A stretch of DNA of 64,000 nt from CAWIJJ01 sp963836405 (GTDB lineage Bacteria; Acidobacteriota; Terriglobia; Bryobacterales; Bryobacteraceae): NCBI GenBank assembly GCA_963836405.1, contig CAWIJL010000003.1, positions 124,001-188,000 of the forward strand. The letters are read 5' to 3'. Positions 26,461 to 34,178 of the stretch are shown here, piece by piece. Below the pieces are notes generated by a model. The model searched no databases. It was not told the DNA's origin and saw only the letters and a list, made by a program, of their open reading frames with translations. The position numbers were made by a program, and so were the translations under genes. Position 1 is the first letter of the stretch. Each line of letters begins with the position of its first letter.

Positions 26461-27167
26461 CCGGTGCGCCGGTCCTCTACCGCCTGCGCCTCTTCCGGCG
26501 TCCGCGCGAACTGGTAGCCCACCCCGCGGATGGTCTTGATGAGCGCTTCACCGTCCTCGAGTTTCTTCCGCAAGTGGCTGATATGCATATCGATGGAGCG
26601 GTCGAAAGGCGTCGCTTTGCGGTTGTAGAAGTTCTCCATCAGGGTATCGCGGGAAAGTACCCGCCCGGCCGATCGCAGGAGCATCTCCAGGATGTCGAAC
26701 TCGAAGGTGGTCAGGTCCACCGGCTGGCCCTTGCTGAACACCTGCCGGGTGCCCGGGTCCAGCACGACCCCGTTCACTTCGATGCGTCCGGGGCCATCCG
26801 CCGGACGCGGCTCGTAGCGCCGCATCACGGCCCGCATCCGCGCCGCTAATTCCTTCGGATTGAAGGGCTTTGGAAGATAATCGTCGGCCCCCAGCTCGAG
26901 CCCGACAATCCGGTCCACATCCTCCCCGCGCGCCGTCAGCATGATCACCGGCACCCGGCTCACCTTCCGCAGCCTCCGCAGGATCTCGAAGCCGTCGATG
27001 CCCGGCAGCATCACGTCCAGCACCACCAGGTCGTTTCCTTCCCGTAAAGCCTGCTCGAGGCCGCGGTTTCCTTCGTGCTCGCACTCCACCGTGAATCCCT
27101 CACGCTGTAGAAATGCGCCCAGCAGGGAGCAAAGTTCGGCGTCGTCATCCACCAGTAAGATATGCAC
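26457..27167 (-). CDS. OmpR/CpxR-like response regulator
   Basis: 236 aa. Receiver domain with DDD at 7-9, phospho-acceptor Asp51 (VVLDVMLPGIDGF), Thr in MLTARGEDVDRI and Lys in YLPKPFNPKEL. The C-terminal winged helix (about 140-225) has TTFEFDILEMLLRSAGRVLSRDTLMENFYN and ISHLRKKLEDG, then IKTIRGVGYQF. First gene of the leftward RR-HK-DPP IV operon. Four 10-bp-spaced GTAAG-like repeats lie 35-69 bp upstream of its ATG. Confidence 0.95.
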   Translation of the reverse strand: MHILLVDDDAELCSLLGAFLQREGFTVECEHEGNRGLEQALREGNDLVVLDVMLPGIDGFEILRRLRKVSRVPVIMLTARGEDVDRIVGLELGADDYLPKPFNPKELAARMRAVMRRYEPRPADGPGRIEVNGVVLDPGTRQVFSKGQPVDLTTFEFDILEMLLRSAGRVLSRDTLMENFYNRKATPFDRSIDMHISHLRKKLEDGEALIKTIRGVGYQFARTPEEAQAVEDRRTG

Positions 27168-27201
27168 GGCTCGACTGTATCATGCCCGGCTGTCGATGAA
27201 G

Positions 27202-27236
27202 GTAAGACTCGGTAGCGTCTTGTAAGCGTTCGTAAA
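27202..27236 (+). promoter_or_regulatory. four 10-bp-spaced GTAAA-like repeats (candidate CpxR-type operator)
   Basis: GTAAG at 27202, GTAGC at 27212, GTAAG at 27222 and GTAAA at 27232: five-base units spaced exactly 10 bp. The CpxR box of enterobacteria is GTAAA-N5-GTAAA, so this is a tandem double box. It lies between the divergent response-regulator and Spy-like genes. Confidence 0.6.
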
Positions 27237-27362
27237 TCCGCGTACGGACCGCAACATCGCGAAAGCAAACGGGTTTAGCAAATCGAGGCCGGTGAAAAAA
27301 CCGACACCGCGGCCGGAAATCGCGAGACCGCGGGCCTCATGACTAGCGAGGTATTGAGACCC

Positions 27363-27848
27363 ATGACAGAACGACTCATTCGAACCGCTACTGTAGCGGT
27401 GTTAGCCGCCGGCATGGCGCTTGCCCAAACGCCGGCAGCCCGCCCGGGGCCCCGCGGCGCCCGTCCGGGAATCGCGCAGCGCGGCATGCTCCAGCGGGGC
27501 GTAATGCGGAACCTGAATCTGACCGACTCGCAGAAGCAGCAGGCCAAGGCAATTTTCGATCAAACGCGCGAAAACACCAAGCCCATTCGCGAGCAGTTGC
27601 GGCAGAACCGGGAGGCTCTGCGCGCGGCCATGCAGGCCAACGACACCGTGCAGATCCAGAACTTGTCGGCGCAGCAGGGGACGTTGCGCGGGCAGGTAAT
27701 GGCCGCCCAGGCCGAAGCGCAAGCCAAATTCAAGGCGATTCTGACTCCCGACCAGCTGGCCAAGCTGGCGGACATGCGCCAGAAAGCGAAAAATCGCATG
27801 CAGAGAATGCAGAACCGTGGGCAGAACCGCGGGGGAAACCAGCAGTAA
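27363..27848 (+). CDS. Spy/CpxP-family periplasmic protein
   Basis: 161 aa from ATG 27363 (MTERLIRTATVAVLAAGMALAQ signal peptide); an ATG at 27339 would add eight residues upstream of it. It is highly helical and Gln/Arg/Asn-rich. It carries two Spy/CpxP LTxxQ-type motifs (NLTDSQKQQAKAIF and ILTPDQLAKLADMR). Such proteins act as envelope chaperones or accessory sensors. It is transcribed divergently from the Cpx-like regulator across the four-repeat operator, the arrangement of cpxP versus cpxRA in Escherichia coli. Low-complexity basic C-terminus. Confidence 0.82.
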   Translation: MTERLIRTATVAVLAAGMALAQTPAARPGPRGARPGIAQRGMLQRGVMRNLNLTDSQKQQAKAIFDQTRENTKPIREQLRQNREALRAAMQANDTVQIQNLSAQQGTLRGQVMAAQAEAQAKFKAILTPDQLAKLADMRQKAKNRMQRMQNRGQNRGGNQQ

Positions 27849-27872
27849 CGTCTGCGCGACCGCTCCAAACGG

Positions 27873-27900
27873 GGGCTGGGAGTGAATCTCCCGGCCCTTT
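27873..27900 (+). terminator. probable rho-independent terminator after the Spy-like gene
   Basis: 10-bp stem GGGCTGGGAG (27873-27882) / CTCCCGGCCC (27888-27897) with one G-U pair and a 5-nt loop, followed by only three T. It lies between convergent genes and may serve both. Confidence 0.5.
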
Positions 27901-27921
27901 CCGTTCTTCAGGTTTCAGCCG

Positions 27922-29004
27922 CTACTTTCGCAGCACGCAAAGCGGGTCCCCCAGCACGATCCCCTGCCAGCTCAGATACGCCGTCCCCAGGTAGAAGCTT
28001 TCCGCCAGATTGCGGCCCTTGTAGTAGGCCGGAAACAGGTAGTCCGGCCGGACGCAGCCGTCCAGGTACGGCTCGTACACGTTCCCGGCCACGCCGGTCG
28101 CCCCTTCCAGCACCAGGTCCGCGCTTAGCCCCTGGGGCGACCCCCCGAAGAAGTTCAGCCTGTCCGACCAGTTGGTGATATTCCAACCGTCCGGCGGCCG
28201 CTTGAACGTGCGCCCGTCGGTAGACACGTACTCGGTCGCGATCGCTCCCGGCAGCCAGGCAAACCCTGGGAACCGCTTCTTCCGCGACGGGTCGTTGGAT
28301 CCCCACGAAGCAAACCCGATCACGTCCTTCTGCCCCGTCAGCGCCTTCGCCGTCTCGTCCAGCGTCACCCGCTCCGCCGGCAGGAGGATGGACGCCGTCC
28401 TCAGCCAGTCGTTTCCCATCGCATCGTCCGCGGACTTCAAATCCAGCACGAACTTGCCGCGATTCCGCGCCGCCAGGGACCGGTCGATCATCGCCTTCAC
28501 CCCCGCCACATCGTAGGCGGCCAGCCTGGTTACCAGATAAATGCTGAAGCGCGAGTTCTGAAACGGCGCGTCCCGCTGCTGAAAGAAAGGATTCGGGACG
28601 CGTCCCGCGCGTTCGTAGGTCTTGCCCTTCAACCTGGAATACAGCAGCGTCAGTTCCGAGTCGACGCTGGCCCTCTCCGTCGCCACGTTGCGGCCGCCGC
28701 CGTCTACCTTCAGGGGCACTCCCAGGGTGGTCACGATGTACGCCACCTTTTGCGCTAACCCACTTCGTTTCAGGCAATTCCTAACCGGTGTTTCGATCTG
28801 CTGCTGGTATTCGGCGAAGCCGATCTCCTCGTTCGTCGTGGCGTCGATGCGGCACACGTTGCCCGCCGGCACCGCCCGCCGGGCCCGGTAATACTCGCCG
28901 ATCTGCCGCGATTCCTCGCTTTTGCGGTTGACGACGACGAGCACGTTTTGGCCGGTCTGCGCCGCCAGCGTACCCAGCCCCGCCAGTACCAGAAGGATGC
29001 GCAT
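27922..29004 (-). CDS. TIGR03790-type exported protein, function unknown
   Basis: 360 aa with a signal peptide (MRILLVLAGLGTLAAQ). The pattern VLVVVNRKSEESRQIGEYYRARRAVPAGNVC, then YIVTTLGVPLKV and the C-terminal ATGVAGNVYEPY followed by RNLAESFYLG...LSWQGIVLGDPL, matches the TIGR03790 family as I recall it. The family is uncharacterised and common in Acidobacteriota and Planctomycetota. Its closing segments resemble the C25/gingipain-like caspase-type fold (family knowledge, not checked). Convergent with the Spy-like gene and divergent from LysR. Confidence 0.75.
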   Translation of the reverse strand: MRILLVLAGLGTLAAQTGQNVLVVVNRKSEESRQIGEYYRARRAVPAGNVCRIDATTNEEIGFAEYQQQIETPVRNCLKRSGLAQKVAYIVTTLGVPLKVDGGGRNVATERASVDSELTLLYSRLKGKTYERAGRVPNPFFQQRDAPFQNSRFSIYLVTRLAAYDVAGVKAMIDRSLAARNRGKFVLDLKSADDAMGNDWLRTASILLPAERVTLDETAKALTGQKDVIGFASWGSNDPSRKKRFPGFAWLPGAIATEYVSTDGRTFKRPPDGWNITNWSDRLNFFGGSPQGLSADLVLEGATGVAGNVYEPYLDGCVRPDYLFPAYYKGRNLAESFYLGTAYLSWQGIVLGDPLCVLRK

Positions 29005-29108
29005 TCGGAAATGGTATCAGGTGCCGGGAGGCGCCGGCGTCGGCCGCACTGTTACAATAGCTACCAATGCACGGCGTATCCGGCCTCTCGTAGACCGGCG
29101 CACCCGAT

Positions 29109-30038
29109 ATGGATCTGGACCAGCTCCACACGTTTTTGGAAATCGTTCGCCTGAAGAGCTTCTCCAAGGCCGCGCAGACCTGTTTTCGCACGCAGCCCGC
29201 CATCAGCGCCCAGGTTCGCCAATTGGAGCAGGAACTGCGCGCCGAACTGTTCGAACGCTTCGGCAGCCGCATTTCCCTGACCACCGCCGGCCGCATTTTC
29301 GCTGAATACGCCGAGCAGATCCTGGATCTCCGCCGCCGCGCCCAGGACGCCATCGCCGAGCTCGAAAACACCCCCCGCGGCGAACTCGTGATCGCCGCCA
29401 ACGAGGCCACCTGCATCTACGTGCTGCCCAAGGTGTTCAGCGAGTACCGCCGGCAGTACTCCGGCGTCCAGCTCCAGGTGAACCGATCCTTCGGCTCCCG
29501 CGTCCTCGAAGCAGTGCTCGACAATTCCGCGGACTTCGGCCTCACCCAGCTCCCCCTGGATGAAAAACGGGTGGAGGTGGTCAACGTCCATCAGGACGAG
29601 ATCCGGCTGTTGGTGCCCGCGGGCCATCCGCTGGCGGCGCGCGAATCGGTCCTCCCGCAGGATGTCGTCGCCGATTTCCTGGTGCTGCCGCAGCAGGGCC
29701 GCACCCGCACCCGCGTCAACCGCTGGCTCGAACCCGTGGAGGACGACGTCCGCATCTCGCTGGAACTCGATTCCACGGAGATGATGAAGCGCTTTGTCAT
29801 GGCTGGGATGGGGTTGACTTTCCTGGCGGTTTCCAATTGCCGGGAAGAGATCGCTTCCGGCAAGCTGAAGGCCCTGGCGCTCGCGCCCGAGCCGATGATT
29901 CGCCGCCTCGGCCTGATCTACCGGAAAGACAAGGCTCTTTCCAAAGCGGCGCTAGGTTTTATTCAGGTAGTGCTCGATAATGTGGGAGAGGATCGCGGTG
30001 GTGGTCAAAAAAGCAAGACTCCGCGTGTTGTAGCCTGA
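29109..30038 (+). CDS. LysR-family transcriptional regulator
   Basis: 309 aa. The N-terminal winged helix-turn-helix (MDLDQLHTFLEIVRLKSFSKAAQTCFRTQPAISAQVRQLEQEL) and the periplasmic-binding-like effector domain (about 90-300) are typical. Divergent from the TIGR03790-type gene, 104 bp apart, which LysR regulators often control, but no clear T-N11-A box was identified. Its stop TGA overlaps the ATG of the next small gene by one base. Ligand unknown. Confidence 0.93.
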   Translation: MDLDQLHTFLEIVRLKSFSKAAQTCFRTQPAISAQVRQLEQELRAELFERFGSRISLTTAGRIFAEYAEQILDLRRRAQDAIAELENTPRGELVIAANEATCIYVLPKVFSEYRRQYSGVQLQVNRSFGSRVLEAVLDNSADFGLTQLPLDEKRVEVVNVHQDEIRLLVPAGHPLAARESVLPQDVVADFLVLPQQGRTRTRVNRWLEPVEDDVRISLELDSTEMMKRFVMAGMGLTFLAVSNCREEIASGKLKALALAPEPMIRRLGLIYRKDKALSKAALGFIQVVLDNVGEDRGGGQKSKTPRVVA

Positions 30039-30472
30039 TGGACTGTGCCCGCTGCCGTAAGCCATTTTCCCGCGAGGAAAAGTGCTGCCCCCACTGCGGG
30101 GAGCCGAACCCCGACGCGGCCGGCGTCTTTCAGACGTCCACCGTCCTGATTGCCTGTGGTTCCGGGCGCGCCGTTTACCGCTCCGTCGACGAAGTCCCCG
30201 GCCGGCTCCGCGAAAAGCTGGTGAAGTCCACCAACAGCGCGAATTCCGCCACCATCCTGATCGCCGACCGCCGCGGCCGCCGCGAAATCGCCCGCGTCAT
30301 GCGCAACATCCCCGGCCCCGTTCAGCGCCGCCTCGTACACGCGATCATGGGACAGGAAGACCCCGCCGCCGCCCCCGAATGGCTGACTCCCTCGCGCAAG
30401 CGCGCCATCCTGGCCGGCCTCCTTTTCTTCGTCATCGCGGCCGTGGCATTCCTCTTCACCCGCCATCTCTGA
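30038..30472 (+). CDS. small zinc-ribbon protein with C-terminal membrane helix
   Basis: 144 aa, ATG overlapping the LysR stop by one base. The N-terminus has a two-CxxC zinc ribbon (MDCARCRKPFSREEKCCPHCG). The middle region (VFQTSTVLIACGSGRAVYRSVDEVP...LREKLVKSTNSANSATILIADRRGRREIARVMRNIP) is a small alpha/beta unit that I do not recognise. The C-terminus is one membrane helix (RAILAGLLFFVIAAVAFLFTRHL). Translationally coupled to the LysR regulator. Its last 17 bp overlap the end of recN on the other strand. Function unknown. Confidence 0.8.
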   Translation: MDCARCRKPFSREEKCCPHCGEPNPDAAGVFQTSTVLIACGSGRAVYRSVDEVPGRLREKLVKSTNSANSATILIADRRGRREIARVMRNIPGPVQRRLVHAIMGQEDPAAAPEWLTPSRKRAILAGLLFFVIAAVAFLFTRHL

Positions 30473-32153
30473 CGCGGGCTTCCGACCCCGACGACGCCCG
30501 GATCAACTGCTCGGCATTCCGCAGCGCCTCCGGCGTCAGCTTCTGCCCCGACAACATGCGCCCCACCTCGCGCGTCCGCGCCGCCGCATCCAGTTCCTCG
30601 ATCACCGCCACCGTGCGCCCGTTCGACTCCAGCTTCTCCACACGGTAGTGACGATCCGCAAAGGAGGCGATCTGCGGAAGGTGCGTCACACACAGCACCT
30701 GGTTGGTCTCCGACAGCTTCTTCAGCCGCCGCCCCACCCCTTCCGCGGCTCCGCCCCCCACTCCCGCGTCAACTTCATCGAACACCAGCGTCCGCGGCAC
30801 CGACGATTTCGGACCCGCCAGGCACGTTTTGACCGCCAGCGCGATGCGCGAAATCTCTCCGCCCGACGCCACCTTCTCGAGCGCCCGCGGCTCCTCTCCC
30901 AGGTTCGGCGAAACCAGAAACTGCACACGGTCCGCGCCCGCCTGCGACCATGCCGCGGGCGCAATATCCACGCGGAACACCGTCCGCTCCATCGCCAGTT
31001 GCGCCAGTTCCGCCTCCACCCGCGTCTCGAGTTTCCGCGCCGCCGCCCGCCGCAGCCCGGTCAGTTCCGCCGCAGCCTTTTCGAATTCCGCCGTCAGCCG
31101 CGCGTGGTCCTTGCGAAGCTGCTCCATCCGTTCGCCCGCATGCTCCACGCTCTCGATCTGCCCGCGCACTTCTGTCAGAAACTCCAGAATGCCCGCGATC
31201 GACTGCCCGTACTTGCGCTTCAGCCGGTCGATCGCCGCCAGCCGGCTCTCCACCTCCTCCTGCCGCCCCGGGTTCGCTTCCAGTGTCGAAAGATAATCGC
31301 GGAGTCCGTACGCGGCCTCCTGCAAACTCAGGTCGGCCGTTTTGAGATGCTCGCGCAGCCCGTCGAGCGATGGATCGATACGGCAGATTTCCTCCAGCCG
31401 CCTGGCTGCTCCCCGCGTCAGCGACAGCGCCGATTCCTGCGCGTCGTACAGCGCCGCGTAGGCCGCGGTCGCCGCCTCCTCCAGGCGCTGCACGTTCTGC
31501 AGCACCCTGCGTTCGTTCTGGAGCGCCGCATCCTCCTCCGGCTGAAGATCCGCGGTTTCGATTTCCTTGCGCTGAAACGTCCACATGTCGAGCAGCCGCA
31601 ATTTCTCCCGCTCGGTTGCGTCGAGCCGCTCGAATTCGGCCGCCGTATCGCGCCACTTCCCGTAGATCCCGGCCACCAGCGCGAGCAGATCGGCGTCCCC
31701 CGCAAACGTATCCAGCATCTCGCGCTGCGCATCGCACGAAAACAAAAGCTGCTGATCGTGTTGTCCGTGAATATCCGCCAGGTGCGGCGCCAGTTCGCGC
31801 AGAAGCGACACCGCCACCGGCCGGCTCCCCACATATGCACGCGACTTTCCGCCCGCGAGAATCTCGCGCTCCACCAGCAGTTCGCCGTCTTCGATCTCGA
31901 TTCCCACCGGTTCCAGCAACCGCCGCACGGCGCTGTGATCGCGCACATCGAAGATGCCCGCCACGCGCGCCCGCGGCGCCCCCGTGCGGACCGTCTCCGC
32001 CGAGGCCCGCCCGCCCAGCAGCAGTCCGAGCGCGTCCACGAGGATCGATTTTCCGCTTCCCGTCTCGCCCGTAAGCAGATTTAAACCGGAATAAAAGTGC
32101 ACGCGGAGACGTTCCACAACGGCATAATTCTCGACAGCCAGATCGAGCAGCAT
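30456..32153 (-). CDS. recN: DNA repair protein RecN
   Basis: 565 aa SMC-like ATPase. Walker A GETGSGKSILVDALGLLLGGRAS near the N-terminus, the Q-loop/D-box region ADIHGQHDQQLLF, long coiled coils (about 150-350), then the C-terminal signature SGGEISRIALAVK, Walker B LVFDEVDAGVGG and the switch His in VTHLPQIA. RecN holds DNA ends together during recombinational repair of double-strand breaks. Start MLLDLAVENYAVVERLRVHF is canonical. Convergent overlap (17 bp) with the zinc-ribbon gene. Confidence 0.97.
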   Translation of the reverse strand: MLLDLAVENYAVVERLRVHFYSGLNLLTGETGSGKSILVDALGLLLGGRASAETVRTGAPRARVAGIFDVRDHSAVRRLLEPVGIEIEDGELLVEREILAGGKSRAYVGSRPVAVSLLRELAPHLADIHGQHDQQLLFSCDAQREMLDTFAGDADLLALVAGIYGKWRDTAAEFERLDATEREKLRLLDMWTFQRKEIETADLQPEEDAALQNERRVLQNVQRLEEAATAAYAALYDAQESALSLTRGAARRLEEICRIDPSLDGLREHLKTADLSLQEAAYGLRDYLSTLEANPGRQEEVESRLAAIDRLKRKYGQSIAGILEFLTEVRGQIESVEHAGERMEQLRKDHARLTAEFEKAAAELTGLRRAAARKLETRVEAELAQLAMERTVFRVDIAPAAWSQAGADRVQFLVSPNLGEEPRALEKVASGGEISRIALAVKTCLAGPKSSVPRTLVFDEVDAGVGGGAAEGVGRRLKKLSETNQVLCVTHLPQIASFADRHYRVEKLESNGRTVAVIEELDAAARTREVGRMLSGQKLTPEALRNAEQLIRASSGSEARVRDGG

Positions 32154-32237
32154 TTGAAGCCGATTATAGCGGGCCGGATCCCGTCTTTTTGAAGGCTCGC
32201 GAACGTCTGTATGTTAGATTTGAACTTAGGAGACGAA

Positions 32238-32927
32238 TTGAGTTTCGACGCTCCCTTTGCCTTCCTTCTCCAAATGAACTTCTGGGAGATGGTCCAGCAC
32301 AACGGCCCGGCGGGTAATGTTGTGCTGGCTGTACTCATCTGTTTTTCCGTTTTTTCCTGGACCGTGATCTTCGCCAAGTGGCAATCGCTCCGCGGCGCGC
32401 ACCAGGCGAACTCGCGCTTTCTCCGCGCCTTTCGCAAATCGGCCGGCATGGAAGCGGTGATGGTGGCGAGCGAGCAGTTCCGCCCGTCGCCGCTGGTGGC
32501 CGTTTTCGATTTCGGCTACGAAGAGGTGGAACGGCAGGTAAAAGCGCGCGGCGGCCTCACCAACCGCACCGCCCTCGAGCGAACGATTCAGCTCGGCATC
32601 AGCGAGGAACTCGCCAAGCTCGAACGCAACATGAACTGGCTGGCCACCACCGCCTCGGTAACGCCGTTTATCGGGCTGCTCGGCACCGTGCTCGGCATTA
32701 TCCGCGCCTTCATGGACCTCGGCCAGCAGGGCAGCACCAGCCTCCGCACCGTGGCTCCGGGCATTTCCGAAGCGCTGATCGCCACCGCCGTCGGCCTCTT
32801 CGCCGCCATCCCGGCGGCCATCTCCTATAACTATTTCGGCCACACCATTCGCGAACTCGGGGCGCGCATGGACGACTTCGCCCTCGAGTTTCTGAATTTG
32901 GCCGAGCGCAATTTCGGAGAGCAGTAA
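32238..32927 (+). CDS. tolQ: TolQ (MotA/TolQ/ExbB proton channel)
   Basis: 229 aa from a TTG at 32238 with AGGAGA 4 bp upstream; an ATG at 32211 is in frame but lacks a ribosome-binding site. Three membrane helices (NVVLAVLICFSVFSWTVIFA; TTASVTPFIGLLGTVLGIIRAFMDL; ALIATAVGLFAAIPAAISYNYF) with the conserved GLLGTVLGI and the TolQ/ExbB signature. First gene of the Tol-Pal operon; with TolR it uses the proton gradient to drive outer-membrane constriction at division. Overlaps tolR by one base. Confidence 0.93.
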   Translation: MSFDAPFAFLLQMNFWEMVQHNGPAGNVVLAVLICFSVFSWTVIFAKWQSLRGAHQANSRFLRAFRKSAGMEAVMVASEQFRPSPLVAVFDFGYEEVERQVKARGGLTNRTALERTIQLGISEELAKLERNMNWLATTASVTPFIGLLGTVLGIIRAFMDLGQQGSTSLRTVAPGISEALIATAVGLFAAIPAAISYNYFGHTIRELGARMDDFALEFLNLAERNFGEQ

Positions 32928-33373
32928 TGGCACTGTTCGTCAACGGCGGCGGCGGTTACGGGTCGCGCAGGCGCGGCCACACTTCCAATCTTTCCGAAAT
33001 CAACGTCACTCCGTTCGTAGACGTTGTGCTCGTGCTGCTCATCATCTTCATGCTCACCGCGCACGTCATGGAATTCGGCATCGAGGTGGACGTGCCCAAG
33101 GTCCGCGCCGTCAAGGACACCGCGCAGGAATTTCCCGTCGTCACCATTCAGAAGGACGGCACCCTCTACCTCAACGAGAAGATGGTCGTCTACGACGAGC
33201 TGAAAGCCAGCATCCAGCAGCGCTTCGGGAATGCCAAGGGCGTCTACGTGCGCGCCGACAAAGAGACCATCTGGGAACCCATCGCGCAGGTCACCGCCGC
33301 GCTGGGCGAAGCGGGCTTTCAGGTGAACATGGTGACGCAGCCGGAAGATTCCGCCGCCAAGAGCCGCAAGTAA
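32927..33373 (+). CDS. tolR: TolR/ExbD-family protein
   Basis: 148 aa. A cytoplasmic tail (RRRGHTSNLSEINVTPFVDV) runs into one membrane helix (VDVVLVLLIIFMLTAHVMEFG) with the conserved VTPFVDVxLVLLIIFM motif and its essential Asp. A periplasmic ExbD domain follows (QEFPVVTIQKDGTLYLNEK). Its ATG overlaps the tolQ stop, and the next gene begins one base after its stop. Partner of TolQ in the energy-transducing complex. Confidence 0.95.
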   Translation: MALFVNGGGGYGSRRRGHTSNLSEINVTPFVDVVLVLLIIFMLTAHVMEFGIEVDVPKVRAVKDTAQEFPVVTIQKDGTLYLNEKMVVYDELKASIQQRFGNAKGVYVRADKETIWEPIAQVTAALGEAGFQVNMVTQPEDSAAKSRK

Positions 33374-33374
33374 C

Positions 33375-34175
33375 ATGACGCCGCACGCCGACATCCTCGA
33401 ACAATCCGAGCGGCTGCGCGGCCCCCTGGTCGGCTCCCTGGTCCTGCATGCCGGAGTGGTCGCGCTGTTCGCCGGCCTCACCCTGATCAAGCCTCCGGCG
33501 CGCATCCAGTTGGGCGATCCCAACGGCGGCGGATTGGGTTCGGTCACGGTCAACACCGTGAAATCCATTCCCCTGCCCAGCCCGGCCGGTCCCACCAATC
33601 CGCTGGCCAACGATACGCAATCGCGCGTGCCCACGCCGCCGCCCAAGCAGAAGGCCGTTCCCAAGCAACGGGCGCCCGAGCCGGACGCCATCCCCATCAA
33701 GAGCCGCAACTCACCCAAACAGCTCGCCCGCCAGCCGTCCGCTCCCCCCAACAAGTTCCGGGAGAAGCAGCAGGACCAGCCCAACCAGCTCTACAGCTCG
33801 AGGGGCCAGGCCCTGAGTTCGCCCATGTACAACCTCACCGGCGGAGGCGGAGTCGGCGTCGGCAACAACTCGCCCTTCGGCACGCAATTCGGCTCCTACG
33901 CCACCATCCTGCGCGACCGGGTCGCGAACAACTGGCACACTACCGACATCCCTCCCAACGTCCAGACCGCGCCGCCGGTCGCGGTGTCCTTCACCCTGCG
34001 CCGCGACGGATCGCTCGCCCCCGGCTCGGTCCGGATCGTGGAGTCGAGCGGCAACCGGGCGCTCGATTTCTCGGCGCAGCGCGCCGTTCTGGATGCAGCA
34101 CCGTTTCCCCCGTTCCCCGGAGGGTTTAGCCGGGACCAGGCGGAAATGGAATTAAAGTTCCAATTAAGGCGGTAA
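33375..34175 (+). CDS. TolA-like protein with TonB-type C-terminal domain
   Basis: 266 aa. One membrane anchor (about 16-39, LVGSLVLHAGVVALFAGLTLI), a Pro/Ser/Gln-rich linker rich in basic residues (about 70-140), a Gly-rich patch (LTGGGGVGVGNNS), and a C-terminal TonB/TolA domain (about 170-266: YATILRDRVANNWHTTDI, then VSFTLRRDGSLAPGSVRIVESSG and FSAQRAVLDAAPFPPFP). It takes the TolA position between tolR and tolB, spanning the periplasm to contact Pal/TolB. Shorter than Escherichia coli TolA (421 aa). Confidence 0.88.
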   Translation: MTPHADILEQSERLRGPLVGSLVLHAGVVALFAGLTLIKPPARIQLGDPNGGGLGSVTVNTVKSIPLPSPAGPTNPLANDTQSRVPTPPPKQKAVPKQRAPEPDAIPIKSRNSPKQLARQPSAPPNKFREKQQDQPNQLYSSRGQALSSPMYNLTGGGGVGVGNNSPFGTQFGSYATILRDRVANNWHTTDIPPNVQTAPPVAVSFTLRRDGSLAPGSVRIVESSGNRALDFSAQRAVLDAAPFPPFPGGFSRDQAEMELKFQLRR

Positions 34176-34178
34176 ATT

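Noticed and set aside
29005..29108. LysR operator (T-N11-A) between the divergent LysR and TIGR03790-type genes
   Set aside because: Several loose matches but no clear dyad; chance matches are expected.
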